DNA of 6,444 bases from positions 1 to 6,444 of the forward strand of contig CADCPD010000199.1 of NCBI GenBank assembly GCA_902803265.1, read 5' to 3'. The notes beneath the pieces were generated by a model. That model was not told the origin of the DNA, made no database searches, and saw only the letters and a list, made by a program, of their open reading frames with translations. Made by a program: the position numbers and the translations under genes. Every line of letters begins with the position of its first letter. Positions within the stretch are counted from its first letter, which is position 1. Positions 1 through 5,677 of this stretch are shown in pieces. This DNA is from an uncultured bacterium. Lineage in GTDB: Bacteria > Cyanobacteriota > Vampirovibrionia > Gastranaerophilales > Gastranaerophilaceae.

Positions 1-150
1 ATCTCCAAAAGATTTTGATTTTTGAAGATATCTGACATGCCCGACATGGAGCAAATCAAAACATCCGTTAGTCGTAACAATTTTTTTACCTTCGCTACGA
101 AGTTCATTTACTAAATCTGATAAATTTTCTCTTTCAATTAAATTAAACAT
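1..150 (-). CDS. rfaE2: D-glycero-beta-D-manno-heptose 1-phosphate adenylyltransferase, N-terminal part (runs off the window)
   Basis: Only the first 50 codons are present; the gene continues beyond base 1. The translation reads GKKIVTTNGCFDLLHVGHVR at residues 21-40, containing the nucleotidyltransferase HxGH signature (H35-V-G-H38) and the NGCFDLLHVGHVRYL wording typical of the RfaE/HldE C-terminal domain rather than of TagD-type cytidylyltransferases. The family transfers AMP from ATP to heptose-1-phosphate, giving ADP-heptose for the LPS inner core in the cytoplasm. The domain starts about 20 residues from the N-terminus, so this is the stand-alone enzyme, not the fused kinase-adenylyltransferase HldE. 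The ATG lies 2 nt after the asd stop; an AAGGA about 11 nt upstream sits inside the end of asd, suggesting translational coupling. Product confidence is high; the C-terminal part cannot be judged. Confidence 0.88.
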   Translation of the reverse strand, partial: MFNLIERENLSDLVNELRSEGKKIVTTNGCFDLLHVGHVRYLQKSKSFGD

Positions 151-152
151 TT

Positions 153-1169
153 CTAATACAATCCTTGTTCAATTACTAATTTTGCTAATCTGACTGTATT
201 TAAAGCTGCGCCTATTCTTAAATTATCAGCGACACAGAAGAAAGAAATACCGTTTTCAAAAGCAAGACATTTTCTTATTCTACCTACATAAACAGGATCT
301 TTTCCTGCAGCTTCTGTTGGTACAGGATAAACATAATTATCGATGTCATCCACAACTTCAACGCCATAAGCATTTTTTAAAACTTCTGTTACTGAATTTT
401 TATCAACAGATTTTTCAAATTCAACGTCAACTGCTTCACTATGACTAACAAAAACAGGTACTCTTACAGCTGTGCAAGTTATTGGTAAATTTTCATCCAG
501 ATGAAGAATTTTTTTAGTTTCTCTTACAACTTTCATTTCTTCATTTGTATATCCGTTTTCACAGAATACATCTATTTGAGGAATACAATTAAAAGCAATA
601 TCTTTTTTGAAAGCAACAGGTTCAAATTTTTCTTCATTTAAACTGGCTTTTGTTGACTCTCTTAATTCGTTAATAGCTTTTAAACCTGCACCTGATACAG
701 ACTGATAAGTTGAAACTATTAATCTTTTTATTTTAAAAGCTTTATTTAAAGGTTCAAGAGCAAGCATTAATTGCGAAGTTGAACAATTAGGATTTGCAAT
801 AATCCCTTTATGAGATTTTAAATCTTCATCATTAACTCCTGCAATTACAAGAGGAACATCTTTATCCATTCTGAAAGCACTTGAGTTATCAATAATAACA
901 CCGCCTCTTTTAACAATTTCCGGTGCAAACATTTTGCTTGTAGAGCCGCCTGCTGAAGCCAATACTACATTTACACCGTCAAAACTTTCTGGCGTTGCTT
1001 CTTCAACGGTATATTCTTTCCCGTCAAATTCAAGCTTACTTCCTGCAGATTTTTTACTTGATAAAAACTTTATAGTGTTGTAAGGAACATCAAGTTCTTT
1101 CAAGATTTCTAATATATGTCTTCCAACAACTCCTGTTGCGCCTAAAACAGCTAAATTAGCTTTTGTCAT
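153..1169 (-). CDS. asd: Aspartate-semialdehyde dehydrogenase
   Basis: A 338-residue protein of normal family length. It reduces aspartyl phosphate to aspartate semialdehyde with NADPH, the branch point to lysine/diaminopimelate, threonine and methionine. Visible motifs: the Rossmann nucleotide loop GATGVVG (residues 10-16); the LSSKKSAG segment (36-43) that matches the family's cofactor-phosphate-binding loop; NPNCST (126-131) with the acyl-accepting Cys129; STYQSVSGAG (153-162) with the active-site Gln156; R236 and H243 in RVPVFVSHSE, spaced like the catalytic Arg/His pair; and the C-terminal VGRIRK and ADNLRIGAALN (296-301, 314-324). Complete and intact. The start ATG is 14 nt after dapB, with AGGAG overlapping the dapB stop codon. 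It is the middle gene of dapB-asd-rfaE2. Confidence 0.97.
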   Translation of the reverse strand: MTKANLAVLGATGVVGRHILEILKELDVPYNTIKFLSSKKSAGSKLEFDGKEYTVEEATPESFDGVNVVLASAGGSTSKMFAPEIVKRGGVIIDNSSAFRMDKDVPLVIAGVNDEDLKSHKGIIANPNCSTSQLMLALEPLNKAFKIKRLIVSTYQSVSGAGLKAINELRESTKASLNEEKFEPVAFKKDIAFNCIPQIDVFCENGYTNEEMKVVRETKKILHLDENLPITCTAVRVPVFVSHSEAVDVEFEKSVDKNSVTEVLKNAYGVEVVDDIDNYVYPVPTEAAGKDPVYVGRIRKCLAFENGISFFCVADNLRIGAALNTVRLAKLVIEQGLY

Positions 1170-1180
1170 TTTTATTTATT

Positions 1181-1186
1181 CTCCTA
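1181..1186 (-). promoter_or_regulatory. asd ribosome-binding site overlapping the dapB stop codon
   Basis: On the minus strand the sequence reads TATAGGAGAATAAATAAAA before the asd ATG. The AGGAG (1181-1185) shares bases with the dapB TAG stop (1184-1186). Spacing to the ATG is rather long, 11 nt. The overlap implies that ribosomes finishing dapB help start asd (translational coupling), which is an inference. Confidence 0.65.
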
Positions 1187-1930
1187 TAATATATTTTCTA
1201 ACCCCCAGACAAATTCATTATGAGAAGCAATATATTCTACAGCAAGTTTTACACCCGGCATGTAGCATTCTCTGTTAACCGAATCATGTCTTATAGATAA
1301 AATTTGTCCGTTACTTCCGAATAAAACTTCTTGTGAAGCCATATACCCCGGCATTCTTACAGAATGAATATGAATATCGGAATAACTTTTTCCGCCTCTT
1401 GCGCCCTCAATTATTTCTTTTTCGGAACAATTACCGCAAACAAACGAGTCGTTTTCTTCACTCATCATTTTAGCAGTTTTAATTGCAGTTCCTGAAGGAG
1501 CATCTTTCTTTTGATTATGATGAAGCTCTATTATTTCCGAATTATCAAAGTATTTAGCTGCTTTCTTTGCAAATTCCATCATCAAAACGGCACCTGTTGA
1601 AAAATTAGGAGCTATAAAACATCCGATATTTTTTTCTTTTGATAAATTTTTCAAATGTTCTATTTGTTCATCAGATAAACCTGTTGTTCCTATTACAGGT
1701 CTTATTCCAAAATTAAGACAATCAACTGCATTCTTATATACAGAATCAGGATTTGTAAAATCAACTAAAACATCAATTTTACAACTATTTTTAGCTTCCT
1801 CAATAGATATATATTGGGCATCTTTTATGTCTATAGTTGCAACAAGGTTAAGGTTTTCAGATTCATTAACCATATTCACAACAGTTTTTCCCATTTTACC
1901 GTTTGAACCGCAAACCGCTACATTAATCAT
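1184..1930 (-). CDS. dapB: 4-hydroxy-tetrahydrodipicolinate reductase
   Basis: A 248-residue DapB, slightly shorter than the E. coli enzyme. It reduces the DapA product to tetrahydrodipicolinate on the way to diaminopimelate and lysine. Seen: nucleotide loop GSNGKMG (8-14); GTTG (81-84); APNFSTGAVLM (107-117); the catalytic block HHNQKKDAPSGTA (137-149) with the paired histidines 137/138, Lys141 and the substrate-binding SGT (146-148); and GARGGKSYSDIHIHSVRMPG (176-195). After the second strand an acidic Asp34 sits where E. coli has Glu38, while the following Arg of E. coli is Ile here, which may tilt cofactor preference towards NADH (inference). A strong GAGGAG (1937-1942) lies 7 nt before the ATG, fixing the start. 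First gene of the minus-strand operon with asd and rfaE2. Confidence 0.97.
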   Translation of the reverse strand: MINVAVCGSNGKMGKTVVNMVNESENLNLVATIDIKDAQYISIEEAKNSCKIDVLVDFTNPDSVYKNAVDCLNFGIRPVIGTTGLSDEQIEHLKNLSKEKNIGCFIAPNFSTGAVLMMEFAKKAAKYFDNSEIIELHHNQKKDAPSGTAIKTAKMMSEENDSFVCGNCSEKEIIEGARGGKSYSDIHIHSVRMPGYMASQEVLFGSNGQILSIRHDSVNRECYMPGVKLAVEYIASHNEFVWGLENIL

Positions 1931-2013
1931 TTTAATCTCCTCATGCCAATTTTACAAAAAATAAAACCTAAAATCAAAAATGTATTATTTTTTTACATGA
2001 AAAACTATCTCAA

Positions 2014-2019
2014 AGTATA
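2014..2019 (-). promoter_or_regulatory. Possible -10 element for the dapB-asd-rfaE2 operon
   Basis: The minus strand carries TATACT here, five of six bases of the consensus, about 84 nt before the dapB ATG. I see no convincing -35 at the right distance, and the region is so AT-rich that near-matches arise easily. If correct, the leader would be about 75 nt, with no clear hairpin in it. Low confidence. Confidence 0.2.
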
Positions 2020-2032
2020 AACACTAATCTAA

Positions 2033-2060
2033 TTCAAACAAAATTTTAAAAATTTATAAT
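2033..2060 (+). promoter_or_regulatory. Candidate sigma-70-type promoter of the OmpH-like gene
   Basis: TTCAAA (2033-2038, four of six consensus bases) is followed after 16 nt by a perfect TATAAT (2055-2060). The predicted start falls near 2067, giving a leader of under 20 nt that contains the AAAGGA ribosome-binding site (2072-2077). The same TTCAAA-16-TATAAT arrangement recurs before the gene at 4320. The 154-nt spacer 1931-2084 also serves dapB on the other strand; nothing else recognisable lies in it. Confidence 0.5.
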
Positions 2061-2084
2061 ATATAAAAAAGAAAGGAAAATAAC

Positions 2085-2558
2085 ATGGAAAAACAATTAA
2101 AAATTCTTACCTTAACAGGTTTTGCTTTCGCTTTAGGTTTTGGAATAAACAATTTTGCAATGTCTGATACACCACAAACAACAAATATAGCTGTAGTTGA
2201 TGTAGCAAAATTAATTGAATCATCAAACAAAGTTAAATCTTTAAAATCTGAACAAGCGAAAAATATGGAAGATTTGACAAAATTAGCACAAAGCGCAAAA
2301 GCAGATATTGAAAAGCAATCAACAGAAGAAAATAAAGAAAAATTAGCTAAAAAATATCAGGAAACAATAAATCAAAGACAACAAAACAATGCTGAAAATT
2401 ATGCAAAACAATTAGCCGTAATTGATAAAGATGTAGATAATTTAATAAAACAAAAAGCAAAATCTTCTAATTATAATTTAATTCTTTCAAAAAGCAGTGT
2501 ATTATACGGAGGAGAAGATATAACGGAAGAACTTGCAAAAGAAATAAATAAAAAGTAA
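2085..2558 (+). CDS. OmpH/Skp family periplasmic protein
   Basis: 157 residues. The N-terminus looks like a Sec signal peptide: basic start (K3, K6), hydrophobic core LTLTGFAFALGFGI (8-21), and a plausible cleavage site after NFA (25) or a few residues on. The mature part begins with IAVVDVAKLIESS (35-47), the opening strand of the OmpH/Skp fold, then a long Lys/Glu/Gln-rich helical stretch (about 48-126) that would form the coiled-coil tentacle, then the family's closing segment YNLILSKSSVLYGGEDITEE (130-149). Length fits Skp. Skp proteins are trimeric chaperones that hold unfolded outer-membrane proteins in the periplasm; that role is inferred from the family. The start is set by AAAGGA 7 nt upstream. 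The gene has its own promoter and terminator, so it is probably monocistronic. Confidence 0.87.
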   Translation: MEKQLKILTLTGFAFALGFGINNFAMSDTPQTTNIAVVDVAKLIESSNKVKSLKSEQAKNMEDLTKLAQSAKADIEKQSTEENKEKLAKKYQETINQRQQNNAENYAKQLAVIDKDVDNLIKQKAKSSNYNLILSKSSVLYGGEDITEELAKEINKK

Positions 2559-2565
2559 GATATAG

Positions 2566-2596
2566 AAACGGACTCATAATATAAAGTCCGTTTTTT
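2566..2596 (+). terminator. Intrinsic terminator of the OmpH-like gene
   Basis: AAACGGACT (2566-2574) pairs perfectly with AGTCCGTTT (2585-2593) across a 10-nt loop, followed by a T run to 2596. It lies 8 nt after the stop. The next gene starts only 12 nt after the T run, so its promoter must overlap this hairpin or lie upstream, or the gene depends on read-through. Confidence 0.85.
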
Positions 2597-2608
2597 AAAA
2601 GGGACATT

Positions 2609-3190
2609 ATGGAAGAAAAAGATAAAGAAAATGTATTAAATATGATAAAAGACCGCCCGCAAAGCCTGTGTAAAATGTGCGGAAAATGTTGCAGAGTCGT
2701 AACTACCGAAGATACCTACGAAAAGATTTTAGAAAAAATCGAAAACGGTGATACATATGCAAAAGACTTTTTAAGCATCTTTGTTCCTTTTAAATCAATA
2801 GAAGATGCAAGAAAAGAATCTGCCGAAATTGTTGATAATATTTTAAAAAGAACATCACAAAAAATTGAAGATATCACCTTCTACAAATGTAAATATTTAA
2901 GAGATGATAACAAATGTGGAGATTATAAAAACAGACCACTCTTATGCAGACTAAATCCGTTTTCTCCTTGGTCAATTGTTCCTCCAAATTGTGGATTTCA
3001 AAGCTGGCTTGATGAACAAAAAGAGCTAAAAATAAAAGAGATTAAACACCAGAAAGATAATTTAAAGGAATTAAAAGAACTTTTAAAAATAGCTAAAACT
3101 CAAAATCAAATTGATGAAATAAACAAAAGAATTTCAAAAACAGAGGAAATAATTGCTTACTACGAAAAATACGGCTCAAAAGAGTGGTAA
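2609..3190 (+). CDS. YkgJ-type cysteine-cluster (CxxCxxCC) protein
   Basis: 193 residues, no signal peptide or membrane segment, so probably cytoplasmic. The YkgJ signature is clear: C21-x2-C24-x2-C27-C28 near the N-terminus, then C94 and C103 in KCKYLRDDNKCGDYKNRP and C113 in RPLLCRLNPF, with another at C128. The family is described as zinc- or iron-chelating or Fe-S-containing; no reaction is established. Residues 134-185 are a Lys/Glu-rich helix likely to form a coiled coil, an addition to the core domain. The start has AAGGGA (2599-2604) only 4 nt upstream, a little close; the next Met (12) has no better site. The gene converges on the thioredoxin gene with only 3 nt between stops and no terminator. 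A second YkgJ-type gene lies on the far side of that thioredoxin. Confidence 0.85.
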   Translation: MEEKDKENVLNMIKDRPQSLCKMCGKCCRVVTTEDTYEKILEKIENGDTYAKDFLSIFVPFKSIEDARKESAEIVDNILKRTSQKIEDITFYKCKYLRDDNKCGDYKNRPLLCRLNPFSPWSIVPPNCGFQSWLDEQKELKIKEIKHQKDNLKELKELLKIAKTQNQIDEINKRISKTEEIIAYYEKYGSKEW

Positions 3191-3193
3191 ATA

Positions 3194-3511
3194 TTATAAA
3201 TACTTATTTATTACAGTTTTTAATTGTTCTTTTGTATGAACTCCTGTCATCGTTTCCGCTATTTTACCGTCTTTAAAAATAATTAAAGTCGGAATTGATG
3301 ATATTTTAAAAATATTTGCCAAATTTTGAGAATTCTCAACATTAACTTTGGCTATTAACATTTTGTCAGACATTTCATTCGATAAATCATCAATAATAGG
3401 AAGCTGACGTCGACAAGCACCACACCAAGGAGCCCAAAAATCTACAAGTGCAACTCCTTTTGAATTTAAAATTGTTTTGTGGAAATTATTTTCATCTAAA
3501 TCTATTGCCAT
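3194..3511 (-). CDS. trxA: Thioredoxin, start corrected to base 3511
   Basis: 105 residues from the chosen start MAIDLDENNF, the normal length for cytoplasmic thioredoxin. Seen: VDFWAPWCGAC (23-33) with redox cysteines C30 and C33 and the buried Asp24; the KVNVEN strand (55-60); the cis-proline loop SSIPT (71-75, Pro74); and the FKDGKIAETMTG hairpin (79-90). The active site is WCGAC instead of the usual WCGPC, which in the family tends to shift redox potential (inference here). The reading frame stays open for 16 more codons upstream, with a hydrophobic MLFLLLLIIF beginning, but AAGGAG lies 6 nt before the ATG at 3511 and a promoter covers the upstream codons, so the longer form is unlikely. 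It presumably reduces protein disulfides; the neighbouring cysteine-rich proteins are possible partners. Confidence 0.92.
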   Translation of the reverse strand: MAIDLDENNFHKTILNSKGVALVDFWAPWCGACRRQLPIIDDLSNEMSDKMLIAKVNVENSQNLANIFKISSIPTLIIFKDGKIAETMTGVHTKEQLKTVINKYL

Positions 3512-3517
3512 AATATT

Positions 3518-3523
3518 CTCCTT
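3518..3523 (-). promoter_or_regulatory. Ribosome-binding site that decides the thioredoxin start
   Basis: Minus-strand AAGGAG with 6 nt to the ATG at 3511-3509. The alternative upstream ATG at 3559 has no comparable site. This supports the 105-residue cytoplasmic form over a 121-residue form with a hydrophobic N-terminus. Confidence 0.8.
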
Positions 3524-3530
3524 TTTAGAG

Positions 3531-3559
3531 AATATAATCAATAATAATAGAAATAACAA
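3531..3559 (-). promoter_or_regulatory. Candidate promoter of the thioredoxin gene
   Basis: Minus strand: TTGTTA (3559-3554) is followed after exactly 17 nt by TATATT (3536-3531). The predicted transcript start, near 3524, lies just before the ribosome-binding site, giving a very short leader. It suggests the thioredoxin is transcribed separately from the YkgJ-type gene that ends 60 nt upstream, although read-through from that gene is also possible since no terminator separates them. Confidence 0.5.
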
Positions 3560-3571
3560 TTAGAAAGTTGA

Positions 3572-4222
3572 TTAATTCTTATCAGGAAACCAATCTATCA
3601 TCGTCTTAACTTCGCCAAATTCAAAATCAAGATTTTTTGCAATATCATTATTTAACAACGTTTTTAAACTTAAATTATAGGCAAGAGGCTCTTGTTCTAT
3701 GCCTAATTCATACATTTTTACATCTGAAAGAGTTTTTGTTTCTTTATCATAAATGTTGCTGTAATTTAATCCTAAATTGACACAAAAAGGAATTTTATTT
3801 TTAGGCTCATTTGTTTTGTCATCTTCAATAAAAAACATTAAACCATGTGTTCGGCAAATAACAGCCCGATACTCATAAACACTACATTTATGATTTTCTA
3901 AAAACGGACATTCATACATAAAACCTTCCACTGAATTTGGATTCTTAGATTCAAAATTTATCTTTTCTTGTTTTAATCTTTTTATTTTTTCCAAAATTTC
4001 AGTTTTTTGTTCAGTAGATAACTGACTAAAACCTAACAATATATATGCTAATTCAATTTTTGACATGGGATATTGACCTTTTTCACAACAATAAGAACAA
4101 CCTGCCTTACAACAAATATATGGTTTTTGTTCTTCAAAATATTTGTTTAACATTTTTTCTTCTATTAAACTTAAATATATTTTATAATTTGCAAATTGTT
4201 CATCAGAAAAATCGTCAATCAT
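3572..4222 (-). CDS. YkgJ-type cysteine-cluster protein (second copy, divergent)
   Basis: 216 residues, soluble, no signal peptide. The cluster is C37-C38-x3-C42-x2-C45-C46 (ICCKAGCSYCC), a CxxxCxxCC variant, followed by C105 (YECPFLENHKC, with C113) and C123 in YRAVICRTHG; C147 is a further candidate ligand. The spacing and the YxYRxxxCRTHG block match the YkgJ (zinc/iron-chelating) family, whose biochemical role is not established. The C-terminal 70 residues have no motif I recognise. The start is set by GAGGA (4229-4233) 6 nt upstream. It lies upstream of the thioredoxin gene on the same strand with a 60-nt gap. It is clearly different from the YkgJ-type protein at 2609 outside the cysteine blocks, so this is not a recent duplication. 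Confidence 0.83.
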   Translation of the reverse strand: MIDDFSDEQFANYKIYLSLIEEKMLNKYFEEQKPYICCKAGCSYCCEKGQYPMSKIELAYILLGFSQLSTEQKTEILEKIKRLKQEKINFESKNPNSVEGFMYECPFLENHKCSVYEYRAVICRTHGLMFFIEDDKTNEPKNKIPFCVNLGLNYSNIYDKETKTLSDVKMYELGIEQEPLAYNLSLKTLLNNDIAKNLDFEFGEVKTMIDWFPDKN

Positions 4223-4275
4223 TTTTATTCCTCAAAGTTAACTTTTAAAATAGTTTATATAAAAAAAATTTTTAA

Positions 4276-4303
4276 TTCAAATTTTATAAATTTAAGTTAT
4301 AAT
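4276..4303 (+). promoter_or_regulatory. Candidate promoter of the membrane protein/TPR gene pair
   Basis: TTCAAA (4276-4281), 16 nt, then a perfect TATAAT (4298-4303), the same elements and spacing as before the OmpH-like gene. The transcript would start near 4310, just at the AAGG ribosome-binding site (4310-4313), so the leader is extremely short. The 97-nt spacer 4223-4319 also has to hold the start signals of the divergent YkgJ-type gene, for which only weak -10-like sequence is visible. Confidence 0.45.
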
Positions 4304-4319
4304 AAAAAAAAGGTATAAT

Positions 4320-4763
4320 ATGTTTTGGAAGTTTATTTTCGCAGCAAATATAGTAGTATTAATAAGATATATATCTCTAATATCTTATAAAATAAAAGTT
4401 GAACAACAATTAATTAACTCTTACAACTCTGTTTTTGAAACTGATTTTTTTAACTTCGGCATGACTTTTTTATATGTACTTACCGCCTTTGCAATATGCT
4501 TTATGGTTATAACAGCTTTCGCAATGTTTGAAAAAGGGTTTGGAACAAAAATTTTTAACAAAACCTTTTTAAAAATTCTCTTTTGGAGTTTTATTTTACC
4601 GGTAATGTTAATTATGTCTGTTAGCTGTTTATTCAATGCATTTATATCAAATGTTTGGCAAGTCTCTTTGAAAAATATCATGTTTGTTCTATATAACATA
4701 ATAATTTTAACAGGATGCGCAAAATTAGCCTATACGGATAAATCAAATAATGAACTTGAATAA
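4320..4763 (+). CDS. Multi-pass membrane protein of unknown function
   Basis: 147 residues, which I do not recognise. Hydrophobicity read by eye suggests about four membrane segments: roughly 3-22, 46-70, 84-110 and 118-137, with positively charged linkers (for example EKGFGTKIFNKTFLK, 71-85). There is no signal cleavage site, no catalytic motif and few conserved-looking polar residues inside the membrane. It ends in a polar acidic tail (DKSNNELE). A weak AAGG site lies 6 nt before the ATG. Its last 14 nt overlap the start of the next gene, so the two are almost certainly co-transcribed and translationally coupled, which suggests that the two membrane-associated products act together (inference). 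The coding call itself is well supported by length, promoter and coupling. Confidence 0.75.
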   Translation: MFWKFIFAANIVVLIRYISLISYKIKVEQQLINSYNSVFETDFFNFGMTFLYVLTAFAICFMVITAFAMFEKGFGTKIFNKTFLKILFWSFILPVMLIMSVSCLFNAFISNVWQVSLKNIMFVLYNIIILTGCAKLAYTDKSNNELE

Positions 4764-5667
4764 AAACAAAATATATAAATATATAGCCGGAATTACATGC
4801 CTGATTGCGTTTTCAGTAATAATGTTTTTGCCTGAACCTCAGGAAAAAATTCAAAATAGTTATAATTATAAAAAATGTATTCCCGAAAACGTGGAAGATT
4901 ACGAACAAAATCAAGATTTAATAAAATACAGCTTTGCACATAATACAATCCTTTACTATCATTATCTAAATAATGGTCGTTACAAAGATGCGATAAAAAC
5001 AATAGACAAATTTGAAAAAGATGATTTTTATCCAACATGTTACAGATATCAAAGTAACAGAGTTAGATTTATCTGCAAAACAAAAATGAGAATATTTAAC
5101 TACTTTTTTGGTCCGGTTATTAACACAGAAGAACAAAAACATACGTACAAAGCAAACGCTTACTATAAATCAGAGGATATAGAAAATGCTAAAAAAGAAT
5201 TGAGATTAAAAGAAGAGTCTTCTTCTTTGAGTAATAAGCTTCAATTTAAAATATACTTAGAAGAAAAGAATTTTGAAGAAGCTGAAAAATTCCTAGAAAT
5301 AGCTAACAAATATGATAAAAAGATATATACTGCAGAATTATACTCTGCAAAAAAAGAATATCAAAAAGCAGAAAAAATATATAAAGAGCTAATACAAAAT
5401 TTACCCAAAAGAGATGATATAAAAATAGATTATGCAACAATGCTTATGAAACAAAACAAATACTCGCAAGCAATAAAAATTCTAAAATCTGCAAAAGAAG
5501 ATAAATATTTTTATGCAATAAACTATAACCTTGGAGTTTGTTATAAAAAAATAGGGAACAATAAAAAAGCAAAAGAATACTTTAAAAAAGTTTTATCAAA
5601 AAAACCCGATAATAAAACTTTAATAGAATACCTTGCGACAGGCAATTTAGAATCCTTCAACAGATAA
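4750..5667 (+). CDS. Membrane-anchored tetratricopeptide-repeat protein
   Basis: 305 residues. A basic start (K5, K7, K10) precedes one hydrophobic segment, about 11-27 (YIAGITCLIAFSVIMFL), with no good cleavage site, so probably a signal anchor with the rest outside the cytoplasm. The remainder is TPR-like helix pairs: around 65-90 (YLNNGRYKDAIKTIDKF), 165-188 (EEKNFEEAEKFLEIA), 196-219 (AKKEYQKAEKIYKELI), 228-250 (LMKQNKYSQAIKILKSA), and the best one at 256-288 (LGVCYKKIGNNKKAKEYFKK). TPRs are protein-binding scaffolds; the partner is unknown, the coupled membrane protein being an obvious candidate. The start overlaps the previous gene by 14 nt and has no strong ribosome-binding site, in keeping with coupled translation. 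The gene is very Lys-rich and ends 10 nt before the convergent gene, with no terminator between. Confidence 0.85.
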   Translation: MNLNKNKIYKYIAGITCLIAFSVIMFLPEPQEKIQNSYNYKKCIPENVEDYEQNQDLIKYSFAHNTILYYHYLNNGRYKDAIKTIDKFEKDDFYPTCYRYQSNRVRFICKTKMRIFNYFFGPVINTEEQKHTYKANAYYKSEDIENAKKELRLKEESSSLSNKLQFKIYLEEKNFEEAEKFLEIANKYDKKIYTAELYSAKKEYQKAEKIYKELIQNLPKRDDIKIDYATMLMKQNKYSQAIKILKSAKEDKYFYAINYNLGVCYKKIGNNKKAKEYFKKVLSKKPDNKTLIEYLATGNLESFNR

Positions 5668-5677
5668 AATATAAAGA

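Noticed and set aside
1931..2084. Riboswitch (for example a lysine sensor) in the dapB leader
   Set aside because: The spacer is too short and too AT-rich, and shows no conserved stems or terminator-like hairpin before dapB.
3512..3559. Hydrophobic N-terminal extension of thioredoxin as a signal/anchor
   Set aside because: A strong ribosome-binding site and a promoter-like sequence fall inside it, and the normal thioredoxin length begins at 3511.
4045..4248. Plus-strand 67-codon open frame
   Set aside because: It lies opposite the second YkgJ-type gene, whose cysteine motifs prove the minus strand is coding; composition is that of an antisense shadow.
4421..4699. Minus-strand 92-codon open frame
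   Set aside because: It is antisense within the membrane-protein gene, which has a promoter, coupling to the TPR gene and sensible membrane segments; no ribosome-binding site of its own was evident.
4793..5038. Minus-strand 81-codon open frame
   Set aside because: Antisense to the TPR gene with no motif; AT-rich sequence leaves such frames open by chance.
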